The notes under the pieces: model-generated
Database searches by the model: none
The model's input: only the letters and a program-made list of their open reading frames with translations
What the model was told of the DNA's origin: nothing
Assembly (NCBI RefSeq): GCF_000282655.1
Contig: NZ_AKIV01000060.1
Coordinates: 84,166-148,165 of the forward strand
Length of the DNA stretch: 64,000 bases
Source of the DNA: Polaromonas sp. CF318
GTDB lineage: Bacteria; Pseudomonadota; Gammaproteobacteria; Burkholderiales; Burkholderiaceae_C
Direction of reading: 5' to 3'
Shown: positions 1-8,437 of the stretch, piece by piece
Layout: each line of letters begins with the position of its first letter
Numbering within the stretch: position 1 is the first letter of the stretch
Program-made: the position numbers and the translations under genes

Positions 1-336
1 GGCGGTCAGGGTCTTGCCCTCACCGGTACGCATTTCGGAAATCTTGCCGTTGTGCAGCGACATGCCGCCCAGCATCTGTACATCGAAGTGGCGCATCTTC
101 ATGACACGCTTGCTGCCCTCCCGCACCACCGCGAAAGCTTCGGGAAGAATCGCATCGAGCTCTTCGCCGGCAGCTACCCGGTCCTTGAACTCCTGGGTTT
201 TTGCGCGAAGCTGGTCGTCGTCAAGCTTTTCGTACTGGGTCTCCAGCGCATTGATGCGTTCTACGGTTTTGCGGTAAGTTTTGAGCAGCCTGTCGTTGCG
301 GCTGCCGAAAATTTTGGTCAGGATGTTGGAAGCCAT
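1..336 (-). CDS. secA: SecA preprotein translocase ATPase, N-terminal part (cut by window start)
   Basis: The ATP-driven motor of the Sec translocon at the inner membrane. Only the first 112 residues lie in the window. They carry the SecA amino-terminal signature: [12 protein letters not shown] near the start, then the [16 protein letters not shown] stretch, [10 protein letters not shown], and the Walker A region [11 protein letters not shown] at the window edge. The ATG at 334-336 matches the usual SecA start. The gene lies 213 bp downstream of the M23 peptidase gene on the same strand. A TAAAAT box (minus strand, 454-459) in that gap could be its -10 element, but no clear -35 was found. Confidence 0.97.
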   Translation of the reverse strand, partial: MASNILTKIFGSRNDRLLKTYRKTVERINALETQYEKLDDDQLRAKTQEFKDRVAAGEELDAILPEAFAVVREGSKRVMKMRHFDVQMLGGMSLHNGKISEMRTGEGKTLTA

Positions 337-549
337 AAATGCGAGGCCGCCTTGACCGCTCCCCATGAGCTGGCAATGCGGCCGAAATCCCTTATTGAGT
401 ACGGAACCTAGGTGTGGGCGCCATCAGTGAGTTCAACTGGGCCCAAACCTCTGATTTTAGCGCCGCCAAGGGAGCCGCACGGCTGTGCGAGATAAAACCG
501 TCATCAGGAATGAAAAGCCATGCCCACACGCATGGCAGGCGCGCACCGC

Positions 550-1533
550 CTAGTGAGGGCGTGGCAGCTGTGCAGGCGCCGGGACTGGAGGCCGCGCGCC
601 GGCCGACGCCACCATGGGCCCGGGTAGTTTTTGCCCCGCGGTCAGGAATTTCTGAGGATCCTGGAAAACGCCCTGCACCAGCACCTCGAAATGCAGGTGC
701 GGACCTGTTGACCGGCCAGTGGTGCCGACTTCGGCAATCTTCTGGCCGCGTTTGACCAAATCGCCCTTTTTGACCAGCACGCGCGAGGCGTGGGCATAAC
801 GTGTGACGAGTTCATTGCCGTGGTCGACTTCCACCATATTGCCGTAGGCCGGGTGGTACTCCTGCGTGACGACAACGCCGCCCGCGGCGGCCAGGATGGC
901 CGTGCCCGGTTCCGACGGGAAATCGAGCCCGGTGTGCAGCGCGGAGCGGCCGTTCATCGGGTCTATGCGCCAGCCGAAAGGCGAACCGAGGTTGCCTCCG
1001 GCCACCGGCTCCTGGGTGGGAACCATCATTTTTTTGATCTTCTGGTCGAACAGGCGCGACTCCATCACGGTCATGAGGTCGACCCGCTGGTCGGTGAGTT
1101 TGTCCAGGTCCGCCAGTGTGGCCTGCAGCTCTTCCATGGTGAGCGACGGGCCGGCCACCAGCGCACCGCCGCGACCGGGCGTGACCTTGATGTCGTTGGG
1201 ATTGACGCCGGCCAGACCCGACACCCGCTCGCCGAGCGCCTCGAGCTGCATCATCTTGGCCTGCATTTCGCCGACCCGCCTGGCCATCACGTCAAGGTTT
1301 TCGCGCATGAAACGGTCGCGCTGGTCGAATTCATCCTTGACCATGAGCTTGACCAGCGAGCCTACGACCGGCCAGCCTTCGCGGGCGCCCTTGAGAAACA
1401 CCCAGTGGTAGAGGCCCGCGGCCACAAGCATGAGCGCCAGCGCGGCGACAAAACCCGCAAGAACCAGTTTTGTCCCGCTTAAGTAAATGGCCCGGCTTTT
1501 CGCCAGCCACGCATCCGTGATAATCAAATGCAC
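550..1533 (-). CDS. M23 family metallopeptidase, membrane anchored
   Basis: A 327-residue peptidoglycan endopeptidase of the LytM/M23 type. One transmembrane helix (about residues 22-47) is followed by a periplasmic coiled-coil-like stretch (about 65-165, rich in Met, Leu, Arg and Glu) and then the M23 domain. The zinc ligand motifs are visible: HTGLD (His200, Asp204), YAHAS (His248) and HLHFE (His279, His281), so it should be catalytically active. The C-terminus is Pro/Ala-rich. It lies upstream of secA and divergent from the DUF721 gene, a layout I recall from betaproteobacteria. Which cell-wall process it serves cannot be read from the sequence. Confidence 0.9.
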   Translation of the reverse strand: MHLIITDAWLAKSRAIYLSGTKLVLAGFVAALALMLVAAGLYHWVFLKGAREGWPVVGSLVKLMVKDEFDQRDRFMRENLDVMARRVGEMQAKMMQLEALGERVSGLAGVNPNDIKVTPGRGGALVAGPSLTMEELQATLADLDKLTDQRVDLMTVMESRLFDQKIKKMMVPTQEPVAGGNLGSPFGWRIDPMNGRSALHTGLDFPSEPGTAILAAAGGVVVTQEYHPAYGNMVEVDHGNELVTRYAHASRVLVKKGDLVKRGQKIAEVGTTGRSTGPHLHFEVLVQGVFQDPQKFLTAGQKLPGPMVASAGARPPVPAPAQLPRPH

Positions 1534-1583
1534 TTGTCTACCTCTTTAAAAGCTTGCGCTCATCAGGCCGCGCACCGTTCATC

Positions 1584-1901
1584 ATGACTTCCGACCGGCG
1601 CCTTCCCCAGGCGCTCTCCGCTTACCAGGCCGCCGGGAATTCACCCTCCCTGGCGCGGCTGACTGAACTCGTCCGGGAATCCAGCGACAGGCTCAAGGCC
1701 ATTGAGTCGCTGCTGCCCGAAGCCCTGCGCCCCGCGGTTCAGGCCGGGCCCATAGACGGCGAAACCTGGTGCCTGCTGGTCAGCGGCAACGCCGCCGCCG
1801 CCAAGATCCGCCAATTACTCCCCTTGATCCAAGCCCGCCTTATAGGCAAAGGTTGGAAGGTTACCTCAATCCGACTCAAGATCCTAATAAGCAAAAAGTA
1901 A
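1584..1901 (+). CDS. DUF721 domain protein (DciA-like)
   Basis: A small protein of about 105 residues with the DUF721 fold seen in DciA, the ancestral bacterial helicase loader: an N-terminal helical part (SLARLTELVRESSDRLKAIESLLPEALRPAV) and a C-terminal strand-rich part (CLLVSGNAAAAKIRQLLPLIQARL...KVTSIRLKI). It is short for DciA and appears to be little more than the bare domain. I chose the ATG at 1584; an in-frame TTG at 1554 would add ten residues. It is divergent from the M23 gene. The family link is reasonably clear, but a helicase-loading role here is inferred. Confidence 0.72.
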   Translation: MTSDRRLPQALSAYQAAGNSPSLARLTELVRESSDRLKAIESLLPEALRPAVQAGPIDGETWCLLVSGNAAAAKIRQLLPLIQARLIGKGWKVTSIRLKILISKK

Positions 1902-2023
1902 TAACCCGGCTCTTCAAATAACGGCAAGAAGGCATGAAGATACAGCCTTGCCTGGTGGCTCGCTACAAAATTGGTAGCGTATGGTACCCATGTTGCATGG
2001 GGAAGGCAAGAATGCAGGAAAAA

Positions 2024-2099
2024 TGGTGCCGCTTGTCGGAATCGAACTGACGACCTACCGCTTACAAGGCGGTTGCTCTACCAACTGAGCTAAAGCGGC
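2024..2099 (-). tRNA. tRNA-Thr (anticodon UGU)
   Basis: A 76-nt cloverleaf read on the minus strand. The acceptor stem is GCCGCTT/AAGCGGC, the D arm contains AGCTCAGTTGGTAGAGC, the anticodon stem CCGCC/GCGG(T) encloses loop CTTGTAA with anticodon TGT, and the T arm contains GTTCGATTC. The 3' CCA is encoded. It starts 11 bp after the sspB stop codon and may be processed from the sspAB transcript. A T-run directly follows the CCA end. Confidence 0.95.
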
Positions 2100-2110
2100 A
2101 CAGGGGGATT

Positions 2111-2662
2111 TTACTTGACCCGTTTCAGCGAAGGCCGCGCACGCGGCGGCTTAGGGGGTTCAGGACTGTCGGGGCCGCCGTCTTCCGCATCGGGCGCGCT
2201 ATCCGGCACCAGTTGCATGATCTTGCTTTCAGGCCCGTCCGCCGGGCTGTGCTGCACCGGAGTGGGGGCCGGCGACGCGGCGGGAGCCGTCAGGCCGGCA
2301 TCACTACCCCCTTCGGCACCGGAAACCGGGGCCGCGGCGGGCGCGGCCATGGGAAACGCCATGCCCTGCCCGTTTTCACGGGCATAGATGGCGATCACAT
2401 GGCTGATAGGCACCATGATTTCCCGGGCACTGCCGGCAAAACGGGCCTTGAACTCGATGAAATCATTGCCCAGCTTGAGCGACGAGGTCGCGTCAAAGCT
2501 GATGTTGAGCACGATTTCATTGTTTTTCACGTACTCGCGCGGCACCTGCACGGTGTCATCCACCGACACGGCCACATAGGGCGTGAAACCGTTGTCGGTG
2601 CACCATTCATAGAGCGCCCTTATCAGGTAGGGTCGCGTCGACGTGGCGTCCAGAGCGTTCAT
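2111..2662 (-). CDS. sspB: SspB, ClpXP adaptor (stringent starvation protein B)
   Basis: The adaptor that binds ssrA-tagged proteins and delivers them to ClpXP. The N-terminal substrate-binding domain is clear (STRPYLIRALYEWCTDNG, then FTPYVAV, ending IYARENGQGMAFP at about residue 105). A long Pro/Ala/Asp-rich linker follows, and the last eight residues, RPSLKRVK, match the ClpX-binding tail known from E. coli SspB (RPALRVVK). I chose the ATG at 2660-2662; an upstream in-frame TTG at 2674 would add four residues. It sits 41 bp downstream of sspA, its usual partner. Confidence 0.94.
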   Translation of the reverse strand: MNALDATSTRPYLIRALYEWCTDNGFTPYVAVSVDDTVQVPREYVKNNEIVLNISFDATSSLKLGNDFIEFKARFAGSAREIMVPISHVIAIYARENGQGMAFPMAAPAAAPVSGAEGGSDAGLTAPAASPAPTPVQHSPADGPESKIMQLVPDSAPDAEDGGPDSPEPPKPPRARPSLKRVK

Positions 2663-2703
2663 GAATTCAGCCAAACTGCTTGTCCGGGAATCGAATCCGT
2701 AGC

Positions 2704-3315
2704 TTATTTCCGCATCACTTTTTCGGACGGCGTCAGCGCTTCAATGTAGGCCGGGCGCGAGAAAATGCGTTCCGCGTACTTGAGCAGCGGCGCGGCATTC
2801 TTCGATAAATCGATGTCGTAGTAATCCAGGCGCCACAGCAAAGGGGCGATCGCCACGTCCAGCATGGAGAAATTGTCGCCCAGCATGAACTTGTTCTTCA
2901 GGAAGATGGGTGCGAGCTGCGTCAGGCGGTCGCGGATGTGCGAGCGGGCCTTTTCCAGCGCCTTTTCATTGCCCTTGGACGCGCGCGATTCCAGCGTGCT
3001 GACATGGACGAACAGCTCTTTTTCGAAATTCAGCAAAAACAGGCGCACGCGCGCGCGGTCGACCGGGTCGCCGGGCATCAGTTGCGGGTGCGGGAAGCGC
3101 TCGTCGATGTATTCGTTGATGATGTTCGACTCATACAGGATCAGGTCGCGCTCGACCAGGATGGGCACCTGGCCGTAGGGATTCATCACATTGATGTCTT
3201 CGGGCTTGTTGTACAGGTCGACGTCGCGGATTTCGAAGTCCATACCTTTTTCAAACAGCACAAAGCGGCAGCGGTGCGAGAAGGGGCAGGTTGTGCCTGA
3301 ATAAAGGACCATCAT
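2704..3315 (-). CDS. sspA: SspA, stringent starvation protein A (GST-fold)
   Basis: A 203-residue protein with glutathione-S-transferase fold that in enterobacteria binds RNA polymerase during starvation. Seen: a thioredoxin-like N-terminal domain beginning MMVLYSGTTCPFSHRCR, the cis-Pro region VPILVERD, the ESNIINEYIDERFPHPQLMP signature at about residues 63-82, and a helical C-terminal domain. A GGAG ribosome site lies 9 nt before the first of two adjacent ATG codons. Order petC-sspA-sspB is typical of beta- and gammaproteobacteria. A strong hairpin separates it from petC. Confidence 0.94.
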   Translation of the reverse strand: MMVLYSGTTCPFSHRCRFVLFEKGMDFEIRDVDLYNKPEDINVMNPYGQVPILVERDLILYESNIINEYIDERFPHPQLMPGDPVDRARVRLFLLNFEKELFVHVSTLESRASKGNEKALEKARSHIRDRLTQLAPIFLKNKFMLGDNFSMLDVAIAPLLWRLDYYDIDLSKNAAPLLKYAERIFSRPAYIEALTPSEKVMRK

Positions 3316-3338
3316 GGTGCGGAACTCCTAAATGCAAA

Positions 3339-3369
3339 GGAGTGGATACATATAAAAAGCATCCACTCC
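3339..3369 (-). terminator. Hairpin between petC and sspA
   Basis: A perfect 9-bp inverted repeat, GGAGTGGAT (3339-3347) and ATCCACTCC (3361-3369), with a 13-nt A/T-rich loop, directly upstream of the sspA ribosome binding site. Read on the minus strand it is followed by TTTGCATTT, so it could end or attenuate petABC transcription before sspA. The T-run is weak, and it may instead be an RNA-processing or stability hairpin. Confidence 0.5.
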
Positions 3370-3403
3370 AGAAGGTGCCGGGAACAAGGCCCCGGCGAAA
3401 AAA

Positions 3404-4159
3404 TTACTTGACGTCTTTCCAGAACGCCGCATTCAGGCGCCAGGCGACAAAGGTCAAGCAGAGAAGGAAAATCAGCACCCAGACGCCGACGCGAATGCGG
3501 GTGTTCTGGGCCGGCTCGCCCATCCACTGCAGGTAACCCACGAGGTCACCCACGGCCTGGTCATACTGCAACGGCGTCATGGTGCCGGGGGTGAGCTGCT
3601 GCCAACCCTTGAAGACCGCGACCTTGTGGCCGTGCTCTTCCTTTTCTTCGTACACCGGCGCGCGCGTGCCTTGCAGTTCCCAGAGCACATGCGGCATGGC
3701 AACGCTGGGGAAAACCAGGTTGTTCCAGCCCGTGGCCTTGGTTTCGTCGCGGTAGTAGGTGCGCAGGTAGGTGTAAAGGTAGTCGGCGCCGGTGCCGCCG
3801 TGGCCGGAGCGCGAACGCGCGATCACGGTGAGATCGGGGGGATTGCCGCCGAACCATTCCTTGGCCTGTTTGGGATCGATCGCGGCTTTCATGGTGTCGC
3901 CCACTTTTTCGGTGGTGAACAGCAGGTTGTCCTTGATTTCCTTTTCGGTCAGGCCGATGTCTTTCAGGCGGTTGAAACGCATGAAGGAAGCGGAATGGCA
4001 GTTCAGGCAATAGTTGACGAACAGCTTGGCGCCGTTTTGCAGGGAGCCCAGGTCGTTGGTCCGGTCGGGAGCCTTGTCCCAGGCAAGACCGCCTTCAGAG
4101 GCCTGTGCGCCCGCCACGAGGCCAAAGGCGGTAATCAGCGCAAAAATAACTTTTTTCAT
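3404..4159 (-). CDS. petC: Cytochrome c1 of the bc1 complex
   Basis: The heme c subunit of ubiquinol-cytochrome c reductase, 251 residues. A Sec signal peptide (MKKVIFALITAFGLVAGAQA) is followed by the heme site CLNCH (Cys51, Cys54, His55), the conserved GGNPPDLTVIARSR region, and one C-terminal transmembrane anchor (VGVWVLIFLLCLTFVAW). The distal axial Met is probably in the FPSVAMPHVLW segment. I chose the ATG at 4159, preceded by GGAGAT; an in-frame TTG upstream overlaps that ribosome site. It ends the petABC operon, 18 bp after petB. Confidence 0.96.
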   Translation of the reverse strand: MKKVIFALITAFGLVAGAQASEGGLAWDKAPDRTNDLGSLQNGAKLFVNYCLNCHSASFMRFNRLKDIGLTEKEIKDNLLFTTEKVGDTMKAAIDPKQAKEWFGGNPPDLTVIARSRSGHGGTGADYLYTYLRTYYRDETKATGWNNLVFPSVAMPHVLWELQGTRAPVYEEKEEHGHKVAVFKGWQQLTPGTMTPLQYDQAVGDLVGYLQWMGEPAQNTRIRVGVWVLIFLLCLTFVAWRLNAAFWKDVK

Positions 4160-4177
4160 CGTTTTTATCTCCAACTC

Positions 4178-5587
4178 TCAGTGACCGTGGAAAACAGGAC
4201 GGTCCGGCGGTGTTTTGGGAGTGCCCACACGGCTCCACCACGGCATCAGGATGAAGAAGCCAAAGTAAAACAGCGTGCCGACCTGGGAGACGCGCTCACC
4301 GATGGGCGACGGCGGCTGCACGCCAAGGTAGCCCAGCACCAGGAAGTTGATGACAAAAATGCCGTAGAGGTACTTGTGCCAGTCAGGGCGATAGCGGATC
4401 GACTTGACGGGGCTGAGGTCGAGCCAGGGCAGGAAGAACAGGATCACCACGGCGCCGCCCATCACGACCACACCCCAGAATTTCGCGTCAATAGACAGCA
4501 GCAGAGCCGAGCCCACGACGGCGGCGCCGACGATGGCGGCCTTGAACAGTACCGGCATGCGGAACTTCCAGACGCTGAAGCCCGCAGCACCCACCACGCA
4601 GACGATCAGCGCGTAGATCATCTCGCTGGTGATGGCGCGCAGCATCGAATAGTAAGGCGTGAAGTACCAGACCGGGGCGATGTGCGCCGGCGTCTTCAGC
4701 GGGTCGGCCGGGATGAAGTTGTTGTATTCGAGGAAGTAGCCGCCGAACTCGGGAGCGAAGAAGATGATCGCCGAGAAGATCATCAGGAAAACGCTCACGC
4801 CGAAAATGTCGTGCACCGTGTAGTAGGGATGGAAGGGGATGCCGTCCAGCGGGTGGCCTTGCGCATCCTTGGGCGCGTTCGGGCCTTTGATCTCGACGCC
4901 GTCGGGGTTGTTGGAGCCGACTTCATGCAGCGCGATGATGTGTGCGGCCACCAGGCCCAGCAGCACCAGCGGCACGGCGATCACGTGGAAAGCGAAGAAG
5001 CGGTTCAGTGTGGCGTCGCCCACCACGTAGTCGCCGCGGATCAGCAGCGCCAGGTCGGGGCCGATGAAAGGAATCGCGGCGAACAGGTTGACGATCACCT
5101 GGGCGCCCCAGTAGCTCATCTGGCCCCATGGCAGCAGGTAGCCCATGAAGGCTTCGGCCATCAGGCACAGGAAAATCGCGCAACCGAAAATCCAGACCAG
5201 TTCGCGCGGCTTGCGGTAGCTGCCGTAGAGCAGGCCGCGGAACATGTGCAGGTAGACCACCACGAAGAAGGCCGAAGCGCCGGTGGAGTGCATGTAGCGG
5301 ATCAACCAGCCCCAGGGCACGTCGCGCATGATGTACTCGACCGAGCCGAAAGCCAGGGCGGCATCGGGCTTGTAGTTCATCGTCAGGAAAATGCCGGTCA
5401 CGATCTGGATGACCAGCACCAGCATGGCCAGCGAGCCGAAGATGTACCAGAAGTTGAAGTTCTTCGGTGCGTAGTACTCGCTCATGTGCTCTTTGTAGAG
5501 CTTGCTGGCGGGAAACCGGTTGTCGACCCAGTTCATCGCCTTGGCGGCGAGCGGGGCATCGGGGGAAATTTCTTTGAATTCAGCCAT
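4178..5587 (-). CDS. petB: Cytochrome b of the bc1 complex
   Basis: The membrane core subunit carrying hemes bL and bH and the two quinone sites, 469 residues, about eight or nine transmembrane helices. Seen: the first heme-His pair region (YMHSTGASAFFVVVYLHMFRG), the GYLLPWGQMSYWGA motif, the second His pair (RFFAFHVIAVPLVLLGLVAAHIIALHEVGSNNP) and the Qo-site motif PEFGGYFLEYNNFIPADP. The start MAEFKEISPDAPL follows an AGGATC ribosome site; the open frame runs further upstream without homology. Middle gene of petABC. Confidence 0.97.
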   Translation of the reverse strand: MAEFKEISPDAPLAAKAMNWVDNRFPASKLYKEHMSEYYAPKNFNFWYIFGSLAMLVLVIQIVTGIFLTMNYKPDAALAFGSVEYIMRDVPWGWLIRYMHSTGASAFFVVVYLHMFRGLLYGSYRKPRELVWIFGCAIFLCLMAEAFMGYLLPWGQMSYWGAQVIVNLFAAIPFIGPDLALLIRGDYVVGDATLNRFFAFHVIAVPLVLLGLVAAHIIALHEVGSNNPDGVEIKGPNAPKDAQGHPLDGIPFHPYYTVHDIFGVSVFLMIFSAIIFFAPEFGGYFLEYNNFIPADPLKTPAHIAPVWYFTPYYSMLRAITSEMIYALIVCVVGAAGFSVWKFRMPVLFKAAIVGAAVVGSALLLSIDAKFWGVVVMGGAVVILFFLPWLDLSPVKSIRYRPDWHKYLYGIFVINFLVLGYLGVQPPSPIGERVSQVGTLFYFGFFILMPWWSRVGTPKTPPDRPVFHGH

Positions 5588-5705
5588 AACTGATCCTGGT
5601 TCGGTGGGGTTCTTTGGCAAGCGCCGGATACGTGCGTCGGGGTGGCGGCGGGTATCTGGCGCTGGCTGCAGGGTCTTGTGAAGGAGCTCGGGGGTCGAAG
5701 CGCCT

Positions 5706-6341
5706 TCAGGCCTTCTTGTCTTCACCAATCAGCAACCGGGTGTCTGACAGGTACATGTGCGGGGGAACTTCGAGGTTGTCGGGCGCGGGCTTGTTCTTGT
5801 AGACGCGGCCGGCCATGTCGAAGGTCGAGCCATGGCAGGGGCACAGGAAACCGCCGGCCCAGTCGTCGGGCAGCGAAGGCTGCGCGCCGGGCTGGAATTT
5901 ATCGGAAGGCGAGCAGCCCAGGTGCGAGCAGATACCAACCACCACCAGCGTCTCGGGCTTGATGGAGCGGTTTTCGTTGCGGGCGTAAACAGGGGTCAGT
6001 TCGTCGGGCTTGCGCTCGGACTTGGGGTCGGCCAGCAGGGCATCGACCTTGGGGAGCTCGGCGAGCTGCGCGGGCGTGCGCTTGATGATCCAGACCGGCT
6101 TGCCGCGCCATTCCACCGTGATTTTCTCACCGGGCTTGACGTCGGAAATATCGACTTCGACGGCGGCGCCGGCGGCTTTGGCTTTTTCGGAGGGCTGGAA
6201 GGTGCTGACAAAGGGAACAGCGGTGGCGATGGCGCCTGCGCCGCCCACCGCGCAGGTGGTCACCAGCCAGTTTCTTTTATCTTTATCTACAGGAGCGCCG
6301 TGGGGCGCGCCATTCACGCTTGCTTCGCTTGCTTGGGTCAT
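5706..6341 (-). CDS. petA: Rieske iron-sulfur subunit of the bc1 complex
   Basis: The 2Fe-2S subunit, 211 residues, which passes electrons from ubiquinol to cytochrome c1. The cluster motifs are CSHLGC and CPCHGS (about residues 137-142 and 168-173), giving the two Cys/two His ligation. The N-terminus has a Lys-Arg variant of the twin-arginine motif (DKRNWLVTT) before a hydrophobic anchor, consistent with Tat export; the tatABC genes lie about 5 kb away. First gene of petABC, with a good sigma70 promoter 52-81 bp upstream of the start codon. Confidence 0.97.
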   Translation of the reverse strand: MTQASEASVNGAPHGAPVDKDKRNWLVTTCAVGGAGAIATAVPFVSTFQPSEKAKAAGAAVEVDISDVKPGEKITVEWRGKPVWIIKRTPAQLAELPKVDALLADPKSERKPDELTPVYARNENRSIKPETLVVVGICSHLGCSPSDKFQPGAQPSLPDDWAGGFLCPCHGSTFDMAGRVYKNKPAPDNLEVPPHMYLSDTRLLIGEDKKA

Positions 6342-6392
6342 GAGAGTCCTTCAAGAACTGGCTTGAAATAGGCATAGTGGGGTCAACCCGCG

Positions 6393-6422
6393 ATTGTAGC
6401 GGAGCGCAACGTCGTTTTTCAA
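6393..6422 (-). promoter_or_regulatory. Sigma70-type promoter of petABC
   Basis: On the minus strand a TTGAAA box (6417-6422; 5 of 6 to consensus) and a TACAAT box (6393-6398; 5 of 6) are separated by 18 bp. The predicted start near 6386 would give a leader of about 45 nt before the petA ATG. Read by eye. Confidence 0.6.
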
Positions 6423-6593
6423 GGCGAGGGGCTGCATCCCGGTGGCCCGGGCCATCCTTAAGGCCGGGGGCGTGCCTGTTTTTTAAGCATGGACCGGATT
6501 GCACATACTTTGTTTCAAGCCATGCCCGCGCGCAGGCCGCTTCGGCAGACCCAGCCTTGATAATGTTTTGTCCAAAACAAGAGGAGAAACTTC

Positions 6594-7016
6594 ATGGGAA
6601 TGATGCAGGAATTCAAGGAATTCGCGGTCAAGGGCAATGTGATTGACCTGGCGGTCGGCGTGATCATTGGCGCGGCTTTCGGCAAGATCGTGGACTCGGT
6701 CGTCAGCGACCTGATCCTTCCCCTGGTCGGCGCCCTCTTCGGCAAGCTGGATTTTTCCAACCTCTTTGTGGTGCTGGGGACAGTGCCGCCGGGCACGGCC
6801 ACCACGCTGGACGCCCTGAAAAAGGCGGGCGTGCCGGTCTTCGCCTACGGCAACTTCATCACCGTCGCGGTCAATTTCATCATCCTGGCCTTCATCATTT
6901 TCCTGATGGTCAAGCAGATCAACCGGCTCAAGCGCGACCAGCCGGCGCCCGCCCCTGCCGCGCCGCCTGAAGACATCGCGCTGCTGCGCGAGATCCGCGA
7001 CAGCCTCAAGAAATAA
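6594..7016 (+). CDS. mscL: Large-conductance mechanosensitive channel MscL
   Basis: A 140-residue inner-membrane osmotic safety valve that opens under membrane tension. The amphipathic N-terminal helix ([31 protein letters not shown]) runs into TM1, followed by the periplasmic loop, TM2 ([23 protein letters not shown]) and the cytoplasmic helix ending [11 protein letters not shown]. The ribosome site AAGAGGAG lies at ideal distance from the ATG. Divergent from petABC; convergent with pdxA. A GATAAT box at 6559-6564 may be its -10 element, without a clear -35. Confidence 0.97.
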   Translation: MGMMQEFKEFAVKGNVIDLAVGVIIGAAFGKIVDSVVSDLILPLVGALFGKLDFSNLFVVLGTVPPGTATTLDALKKAGVPVFAYGNFITVAVNFIILAFIIFLMVKQINRLKRDQPAPAPAAPPEDIALLREIRDSLKK

Positions 7017-7030
7017 GCCCCCCCCCTGTT

Positions 7031-7148
7031 GCCCGCTCACTTCGTGTAGCGGGCCTCTCCCCTGCAGGGGACGGCGCCTGGCGGCTGGCAAAGCCAGACC
7101 GCGGTCCCCGCTTGCAAACGCATGGCCGATTGCTATTTAATTAATAGC
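7031..7148. repeat. Cluster of intergenic palindromes between mscL and pdxA
   Basis: Four dyads lie in a row in this convergent gap: GCCCGCT/AGCGGGC (7031-7037 and 7048-7054) with inner CAC/GTG pairing; a perfect 12-bp palindrome CCCCTGCAGGGG (7059-7070); CTGGC-AAA-GCCAG (7085-7097); and the A/T-rich GCTATT/AATAGC dyad (7132-7148). They may terminate transcription from both sides. Similar modules are, to my knowledge, common in Comamonadaceae intergenic DNA, which would need a genome-wide search to confirm. Confidence 0.5.
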
Positions 7149-7183
7149 AGCCAGGGCCGATTTCGCTTAAATTCTCGCGCCCT

Positions 7184-8221
7184 TCACCGCGCCGCAAGCC
7201 GGCGCGCCATGCGCACGGCCGCCAGCAGGCTGGAAGCGTCGGCGCGCGCGCTGCCCGCGATGTCGAAGGCCGTCCCGTGGTCGGGGCTGGTACGCACCAG
7301 CGGCAGTCCTAGCGTGACGTTGACGCCCTGCTCCACCCCCAGGTATTTGACCGGGATCAGCCCCTGGTCGTGGTACATCGCGACGACCACGTCGAATTCG
7401 CCGGGCTTGCCGGCGGCCTGGCGTGCCCGCATGAACACCGTGTCGGGCGCGAAGGGGCCGCTCACATCCAGGCCCTGCGCGCGTGCCGCGGCGATGGCCG
7501 GGGCGATGATGGCCTGCTCTTCGCTGCCGAACAGCCCGCCTTCCCCGGCATGCGGATTGAGCCCCGCTACCGCGATGCGCGGCGCGCGTCCCAGGCCGGC
7601 GCCAACGGCCGCATGCGTGATGCGCAGGGTTTGCAACACGTTGTCGAAAGTCACGGCCTCGATGGCCTGCCTGAGCGACATGTGAATGCTCACCAGCACG
7701 GTGCGCAGTTCTTCATTGGCCAGCATCATGCGCACCGGCACTTCGCCCACGGGTTTGCCCAAAAAAGCGGCAGCTTCGGCCTGCAGCATTTCCGTGTGGC
7801 CCGGAAATTGGGCCGCCCAGCCGCCGGCGGCTGCCAGGGCCGCCTTGTGGATGGGGGCAGTCACCAACGCGGCGGCCTCGCCGGCCAGCACGCGGCGGGC
7901 CGCCCAGACGATGCAGTCGGCCGCTGCCTGGCCGGCCACGCCGCTAACCTCTCCATAAGGCACCAGGCCCGACAGCGCGCATTGCTGCAGCACCGGAATG
8001 CACTGCGGCGGCACGCCGGACAGCCCAGCCAGGCTCCCCAGTTGCGCCACCGGCAGTGCCAGCGGTGAGGCCACCAGTGCGGCGGCGCGGCGCAGCGTGG
8101 CCACATCCCCCACCACGGCACAGCCGGCCAGCTCGGCGGGCGCTTCGCGAAAAGCCTTGGCGATAATTTCCGGGCCTATGCCAGCCGCATCGCCCATGGT
8201 GATGAGCAGCGGCTTAGCCAC
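7184..8221 (-). CDS. pdxA: 4-hydroxythreonine-4-phosphate dehydrogenase
   Basis: NAD-dependent enzyme of the DXP-dependent pyridoxal 5'-phosphate pathway. Family motifs are present: ITMGDAAGIGPEI at the N-terminus (Ala where many PdxA have Pro), TAPIHKAAL, FPGHTEML, the metal-site region VAGLNPHAGEGGLFGSEE, AMYHDQGLIPVKYLG and TSPDHGTAFDIAG. I chose the GTG at 8219-8221, giving 345 residues and a GAAGG ribosome site; an in-frame TTG at 8254 would add eleven residues. It stands alone, without the surA or ksgA neighbours known from enterobacteria. Confidence 0.93.
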   Translation of the reverse strand: MAKPLLITMGDAAGIGPEIIAKAFREAPAELAGCAVVGDVATLRRAAALVASPLALPVAQLGSLAGLSGVPPQCIPVLQQCALSGLVPYGEVSGVAGQAAADCIVWAARRVLAGEAAALVTAPIHKAALAAAGGWAAQFPGHTEMLQAEAAAFLGKPVGEVPVRMMLANEELRTVLVSIHMSLRQAIEAVTFDNVLQTLRITHAAVGAGLGRAPRIAVAGLNPHAGEGGLFGSEEQAIIAPAIAAARAQGLDVSGPFAPDTVFMRARQAAGKPGEFDVVVAMYHDQGLIPVKYLGVEQGVNVTLGLPLVRTSPDHGTAFDIAGSARADASSLLAAVRMARRLAAR

Positions 8222-8437
8222 AACGCAGCCTTCGCCGCGACAGGGCAAATTCAAGCGGCAAAGTGCATTTCATGGACGGTGGGACCATAATCGCGAAAAA
8301 ATGGGTAGGCCCGCGCTCGGCATGAGACCGCGACAGGCCAAAAAATACGAGGGGTTCGGGCAGATGCATTCTTGGGGTATTTTGGCGCAAACCACAGCGT
8401 GGCGGCCGGCAGGCCCTTGCGCAGCACTGAGCCGGCC

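Noticed and set aside
3626..5593. 655-codon plus-strand open frame opposite petB and petC
   Set aside because: It is antisense to well-conserved cytochrome b and c1 genes, its protein is His/Gln/Arg/Asp-rich low-complexity sequence, and such long shadow frames are expected in GC-rich DNA.
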